Below are positions 34,395 to 37,181 of a stretch of 37,181 nt of DNA, piece after piece. Both the position numbers and the translations under genes were made by a program. Numbering within the stretch: the first letter of the stretch is position 1; the number at the start of each line of letters is the position of its first letter. Source of the stretch: an uncultured Glaciecola sp. (GTDB lineage Bacteria; Pseudomonadota; Gammaproteobacteria; Enterobacterales; Alteromonadaceae); the NCBI RefSeq assembly GCF_937770335.1, contig NZ_CALJHY010000005.1, positions 283,221 to 320,401 of the forward strand, read 5' to 3'. Below the pieces are notes generated by a model. It was not told the DNA's origin and did not search any database. It was given only the letters and a program-made list of their open reading frames with translations.

Positions 34395-34775
34395 TATTTA
34401 TGTGCCCGAGTTAAATGCTGTATGGGTTTGCTTGGTCAAAGCTCTGTAAAGGAATTAGCATACTAAATAACTGTCTGCATATACAGTATTTTATTGTGTT
34501 ATAACACGCTGTCTACTAGACTTGGCTTTTGCTTAGCCATTTAACCGCAGTGGTAATGAGGCTGTGCTAGTGTCGGTTCAGATTCAATCAACTTGTGATT
34601 GTTGAGTTTTTTGACCCTTAATGCGTCCAACTGAGCATTTTATTCGTAGTTATATTGTAAATAACGATTATAAATGGCATAACGCACTCGGTGGTCTGCA
34701 CGGCGCGTTGTGTATAAAAAGTGTAATGTATTCTAAGTATAGTATTTACAATATTCACTTTTACAAGGTAATAAA
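34395..34775. other. Intergenic region between FAN1-like and CPXCG genes
   Basis: About 380 bases between divergent genes. It holds a LexA box at 34469-34488 toward the minus-strand nuclease gene. The rest shows an AT-rich stretch near 34640-34680 and 34720-34770 that should contain the plus-strand promoter, but I cannot fix the hexamers. No gene is apparent. Confidence 0.5.
34469..34488. promoter_or_regulatory. LexA (SOS) box upstream of FAN1-exonuclease gene
   Basis: On the minus strand it reads TACTGTATATGCAGACAGTT. The pattern is CTGT-N8-ACAG, the core of the gammaproteobacterial LexA operator, with the preferred TA before CTGT on one side and AT-rich centre bases. It lies 75 bases upstream of the TTG at 34394. 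A -10-like TATGCT follows immediately downstream on the minus strand, so a bound LexA would cover the -35 region. Confidence 0.72.
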
Positions 34776-34967
34776 ATGAGTTTGAGTAGAACTGAAAATT
34801 TTGAATGCCCTTATTGTATGACTTACAACGATTTGGAAATTGATGAAGCGAATGATATTGGACAGCAACAAATAGTCGATTGTCAGATTTGTTGCTCTCC
34901 TATCGAGCTTAGTATTATTGACAATGGCTTTGGTATTGAAATTATAGCTAAACGGGATGATGACTAA
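34776..34967 (+). CDS. CPXCG-motif cysteine-rich protein
   Basis: Small protein of 63 residues with two Cys pairs, FECPYCMTYND and VDCQICCSPIEL, spaced as in the CPXCG zinc-ribbon-like family found in many proteobacteria; here the first motif is CPYCM rather than CPxCG. A zinc ion is expected. ACAAGGTAATAAA precedes the ATG. It ends two bases before the flavin reductase-like gene, so the pair is co-transcribed. Function unknown. Confidence 0.85.
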   Translation: MSLSRTENFECPYCMTYNDLEIDEANDIGQQQIVDCQICCSPIELSIIDNGFGIEIIAKRDDD

Positions 34968-34969
34968 TC

Positions 34970-35662
34970 ATGAGTAATAAACCGTTTAATCCGACTCCCC
35001 AATATTTTAACGCAAGTGACATTGATAATATGGCGCAACGCGTTAGAGCCAACTTCATCAATTCATTGTCAGGTTTTAAAAGTGGCAACCTGATCGGTAC
35101 GCGTTCTGCCAGCAGCAAAGATGGTACCAAGGGTATTGATAACCTTGCCGTTGTGAGTTCCGTTTTTCATATCGGAGCACATCCGCCTTTATTGGGCATG
35201 ATAATGCGACCACATACAGTGCGTCGGGATACGCTGCAAAACATTAAAGATACGGGTGAATACACGATTAACCATATTTGTTCGACAATCGTTGAAAAGG
35301 CGCATTGGACGTCAGCGAATTACGATCAGCAGCTTAGTGAGTTTGCCGAAATAGGGTTAACACCGCAAACAACGGATCAAGTAAAGGCACCTTATGTACT
35401 AGAGTCACGAATTAAGCTTGGTATGCAGGTGCAGGATATACAAGTGTTAGCAATCAACCAAACAGAACTCGTGATTGGCCAAGTGGTAGAAGTGATTATT
35501 GAGCCTCAATGGCTAAGTGAAGATGGTTACGTTGATATTGAAGCGGCTGACTCGGTAGCAATTTCGTGTTTGGACTCTTATCATTCAACTCATCGAATTG
35601 CTCGACTAGGATATGCTAAGGCTAATCAGAAGCCCTTCACTATTCCAGTAAAAAAGGCATAG
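34970..35662 (+). CDS. Flavin reductase-like FMN-binding protein
   Basis: Protein of 230 residues of the split-barrel FMN-binding flavin reductase/flavoredoxin group. Typical parts are FKSGNLIGTRSASSKDGTKG (phosphate-binding loop), NLAVVSSVFHIGAHPPLLGM and the HTVRRDTLQNIKDTGEYTIN segment. ATG 34970 follows the previous stop by two bases. The partner enzyme cannot be named; the family also includes proteins that use FMN without being free-flavin reductases. A 39-aa membrane peptide follows. Confidence 0.83.
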   Translation: MSNKPFNPTPQYFNASDIDNMAQRVRANFINSLSGFKSGNLIGTRSASSKDGTKGIDNLAVVSSVFHIGAHPPLLGMIMRPHTVRRDTLQNIKDTGEYTINHICSTIVEKAHWTSANYDQQLSEFAEIGLTPQTTDQVKAPYVLESRIKLGMQVQDIQVLAINQTELVIGQVVEVIIEPQWLSEDGYVDIEAADSVAISCLDSYHSTHRIARLGYAKANQKPFTIPVKKA

Positions 35663-35673
35663 TGGAGCGCAAT

Positions 35674-35793
35674 ATGATTCCAAATTTAGATCAGTTACTG
35701 TTAGTTTGTGGTGTTGCTATTGGTGTTGTAGCGCTGATTGTCTGGCTGTTAGTCAAACTGCCGATTGAGAAAGGCTCCGAAGATGACGACTGA
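35674..35793 (+). CDS. Small single-span membrane protein, 39 aa
   Basis: Short reading frame starting at ATG 35674, eleven bases after the flavin reductase-like stop, with GTGGAGCGC as ribosome site. It reads MIPNLDQLLLVCGVAIGVVA then LIVWLLVKLPIEKGSEDDD: a polar N-terminus, one 22- to 24-residue membrane segment, and a charged tail. The good Shine-Dalgarno, the membrane segment and the lack of a competing frame support it. Family and function unknown. Confidence 0.6.
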   Translation: MIPNLDQLLLVCGVAIGVVALIVWLLVKLPIEKGSEDDD

Positions 35794-35827
35794 GTACATT
35801 GTTTTCTGTCATCATATAAGTTTAACG

Positions 35828-35860
35828 AATTAAATAAAAAGTCATCGTATTTATTTAATT
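35828..35860. repeat. Perfect 11-bp AT-only inverted repeat
   Basis: AATTAAATAAA (35828-35838) and TTTATTTAATT (35850-35860) with an 11-base loop, followed by TTTTG. It may be a weak terminator or an mRNA 3' stabiliser for the flavin reductase/small peptide unit. Confidence 0.45.
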
Positions 35861-35930
35861 TTGCTGGAAGGATCCAAATTTTTTCTGTATAAGTATAAGT
35901 AGTAGCAAACATAACTTTGCTAGACTCAAG

Positions 35931-35955
35931 AACTCGCCATTGCTGGCGAGTTTTT
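35931..35955 (+). terminator. Strong intrinsic terminator
   Basis: AACTCGCCA, loop TTGC, TGGCGAGTT, then TTT. The nine-base perfect stem and following U run are a textbook rho-independent terminator. It closes the flavin reductase unit and isolates the HiPIP gene that begins at 36020. Confidence 0.88.
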
Positions 35956-36019
35956 GCATTTTAGGTCTAGTGTAAAAGCGAATCATTTCTATTTTCGTCT
36001 ACAAATTGGGATACGCACT

Positions 36020-36313
36020 ATGAACAATGTTAATCGTCGTGACTTTATAAAATTATCAGGCTCAACTATTATCGGTCTAACTTTGGGTGGCGTCGCACTG
36101 CGCGCTAACGCACAAGAGCAGGTTAAATTAGATGATCCAACTGCCCTTGCACTAAAATATGTCCACGAGTCAAAAGTGGAAGGTGCTAACTGTGCAAACT
36201 GCCAATATATACAAGGTGAAGACGGCCAAGAATGGCGTCCTTGCGGTATCTTCCCGGGCAAAGTAGTGAACGCGAAAGGTTGGTGTTCAGCTTGGATGAA
36301 GAAAGCAGGTTAA
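36020..36313 (+). CDS. High-potential iron-sulfur protein (HiPIP), Tat-exported
   Basis: Protein of 97 residues from ATG 36020; a longer in-frame start at 35954 would lie in the preceding terminator and has no signal logic. The Tat signal is VNRRDFIKLSGS with a hydrophobic stretch ending near RANAQ. The mature ~65 residues carry four cysteines in the HiPIP spacing C-x2-C (NCANCQY), C (RPCGIF) and C (GWCSAW), which bind one [4Fe-4S] cluster. These small periplasmic carriers accept electrons from bc1 or c-type cytochromes. No partner gene adjoins it; the haem proteins at 7635-16605 could be served by it, but that is speculation. Confidence 0.93.
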   Translation: MNNVNRRDFIKLSGSTIIGLTLGGVALRANAQEQVKLDDPTALALKYVHESKVEGANCANCQYIQGEDGQEWRPCGIFPGKVVNAKGWCSAWMKKAG

Positions 36314-36342
36314 TTTGCGTTAAGCAAAAGTTAAACTGACAT

Positions 36343-36378
36343 ATAAAAAAAGCTGCTTTGTAATAGCAGCTTTTTTAT
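36343..36378. terminator. Bidirectional intrinsic terminator
   Basis: Stem with AAGCTGCT and AGCAGCTT arms, flanked by an A run on one side and a T run on the other (loop TTGTAAT). It fits termination of the plus-strand HiPIP gene and of the minus-strand amidase gene. Confidence 0.85.
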
Positions 36379-36435
36379 GTGTTTTTGACAAGCTTTCTGC
36401 TATTTCACAGCGACAGCCTTGTTATTAAGCAGCGA

Positions 36436-37181
36436 TTAATTTTTCTTCAAAGGTCGCATCGCTTCTTTAAAATACGAGGTTTCATAAGCGCTGTTTGCAA
36501 AACTAGGTTTGATTATCGCTTTGCTTTCTTTCTCAAACTGATAGGCTAAATTTAACAGTAGCGATTCGTCCCAGGCTTTGCCTATAAAACTAAGGTTAAT
36601 AGGTAGCCCTTTCATGCTGCCCATGGGAACGCTCACCTGTGGATAACCTGAAATTGCAGCCAGCCAACCTGCGCCAGCATTACCTCCAGCGAAGCTGTCG
36701 CCATAAACGGGGTCGATTAAAAATGCAGGAGTCTGACTAGGCATTATGATCGCATCGACTTTGTACTTTGCGAGTAATAAATCAATGCCTTCTTCTCTAG
36801 TCGCGTTCTGCAAAAATGCGACCGTTTCGAGGTAGCCTTCATCATACCCGGTCGTCGCTTGCGACTGCTCAAACAGGCTTTGGTCAAACAAGACCATTTC
36901 ACGCGCATTGGTTTTATTGAATTCTATTAAGTCGGCCAATGTTCGCGCTTTTACTGCAGGTGCCGCTTGTTTCAAATATAAGTTTAATTCATGTTTAAAT
37001 TCAATCAATAAAAGGTCAAGTGCCTTATCCCAAAATCCTTGAGGCGCCTCAAATTCGTCGATAGTGACCAGCTCTGCACCTAGGTCTTGCATGGTTTGTG
37101 CTGAAGACTTAAAGGCACTAATAATTGCTGGATGTTCGCCTTGAACCGCAGTGAAAACGCCTATTCGCTTGCCTTTAAGTG
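36436..37181 (-). CDS. Amidase-signature family protein, 5' part outside window
   Basis: Reading frame open to the window end (base 37181), giving about 247 C-terminal residues; the start lies beyond. LKGKRIGVFTAVQGEHPAII in the upstream part and MPSQTPAFLIDPVYGDSFAG, then GYPQVSVPMGSMKGLPINLS and FIGKAWDESLLLNLAYQFE, match the C-terminal half of bacterial amidase-signature hydrolases. The catalytic Ser-cisSer-Lys part is not in the window, so activity and substrate cannot be assessed. It converges on the HiPIP gene, with a shared terminator between them. Confidence 0.88.
   Translation of the reverse strand, partial: LKGKRIGVFTAVQGEHPAIISAFKSSAQTMQDLGAELVTIDEFEAPQGFWDKALDLLLIEFKHELNLYLKQAAPAVKARTLADLIEFNKTNAREMVLFDQSLFEQSQATTGYDEGYLETVAFLQNATREEGIDLLLAKYKVDAIIMPSQTPAFLIDPVYGDSFAGGNAGAGWLAAISGYPQVSVPMGSMKGLPINLSFIGKAWDESLLLNLAYQFEKESKAIIKPSFANSAYETSYFKEAMRPLKKN

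Noticed and set aside
34585-34612. CAATCA/TGATTG hairpin followed by a T run, as for a small RNA terminator
   Set aside because: Only six weak base pairs, with TTGAG between stem and T run, and no upstream promoter I could place.

Overview
The window looks like chromosomal DNA of a marine-type gammaproteobacterium. I judge this from the moderately AT-rich composition, the intact ben/cat pathway, a HiPIP, VF530-like and TIGR03643-like small proteins, and ExbB/ExbD and TPR-lipoprotein genes. The exact genus cannot be read from the sequence. I see no insertion sequence, prophage, CRISPR array, rRNA or tRNA.

Region 1 (1-5811, + strand) is a tight aromatic-degradation operon, catB(partial)-catC-catA-benA-benB-benC-benD. 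BenABC oxidises benzoate to its cis-dihydrodiol, BenD gives catechol, CatA cleaves catechol to cis,cis-muconate, and CatB and CatC carry it to the beta-ketoadipate enol-lactone. The operon is followed by a TetR-family fragment that lacks its DNA-binding domain (5922-6320). Next come two near-identical 14-bp palindromes lying on a strong promoter (6589-6645) and an AhpD/CMD-like CxxC protein (6872-7426).

Region 2 (7635-16605) holds two divergent groups of secreted haem-binding proteins. On the minus strand are a CxxCH protein, a lipoprotein with a duplicated CxxCH unit plus a LamG-like domain, and a Tat-exported DUF1501 protein. On the plus strand is a lipoprotein resembling the hydrazine synthase alpha subunit (PD40 propeller plus two CxxCH). 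They are separated by about 750 bp of non-coding DNA containing palindromes and direct repeats.

Region 3 (16605-30445, + strand, mostly overlapping or nearly abutting genes) encodes what looks like an envelope-spanning machine. It has two outer-membrane beta-barrels, a TlpA-like thioredoxin, a DUF4266 lipoprotein with a Gly/Cys tail, a DUF3570 barrel, a periplasmic protein of unknown function, three TPR lipoproteins, an unknown secreted protein, one TolQ/ExbB, two TolR/ExbD and one AgmX/PglI-type TonB-like protein. The set recalls the Agl-Glt motor of Myxococcus gliding, here placed directly behind the haem lipoproteins. This is the best candidate for an undescribed system in the window. One of the two ExbD paralogues has Asn in place of the proton-carrying Asp.

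Region 4 (30469-37181) is housekeeping and accessory: a VF530-like protein with a long acidic extension, a DUF4919 lipoprotein, a TIGR03643-like protein, and a FAN1-type VRR-NUC nuclease fused to a DEDDh exonuclease with a good LexA box upstream. It continues with a CPXCG zinc-ribbon-like protein, a flavin reductase-like protein, an unlisted 39-aa membrane peptide, a Tat-exported HiPIP, and the 3' part of an amidase on the minus strand.
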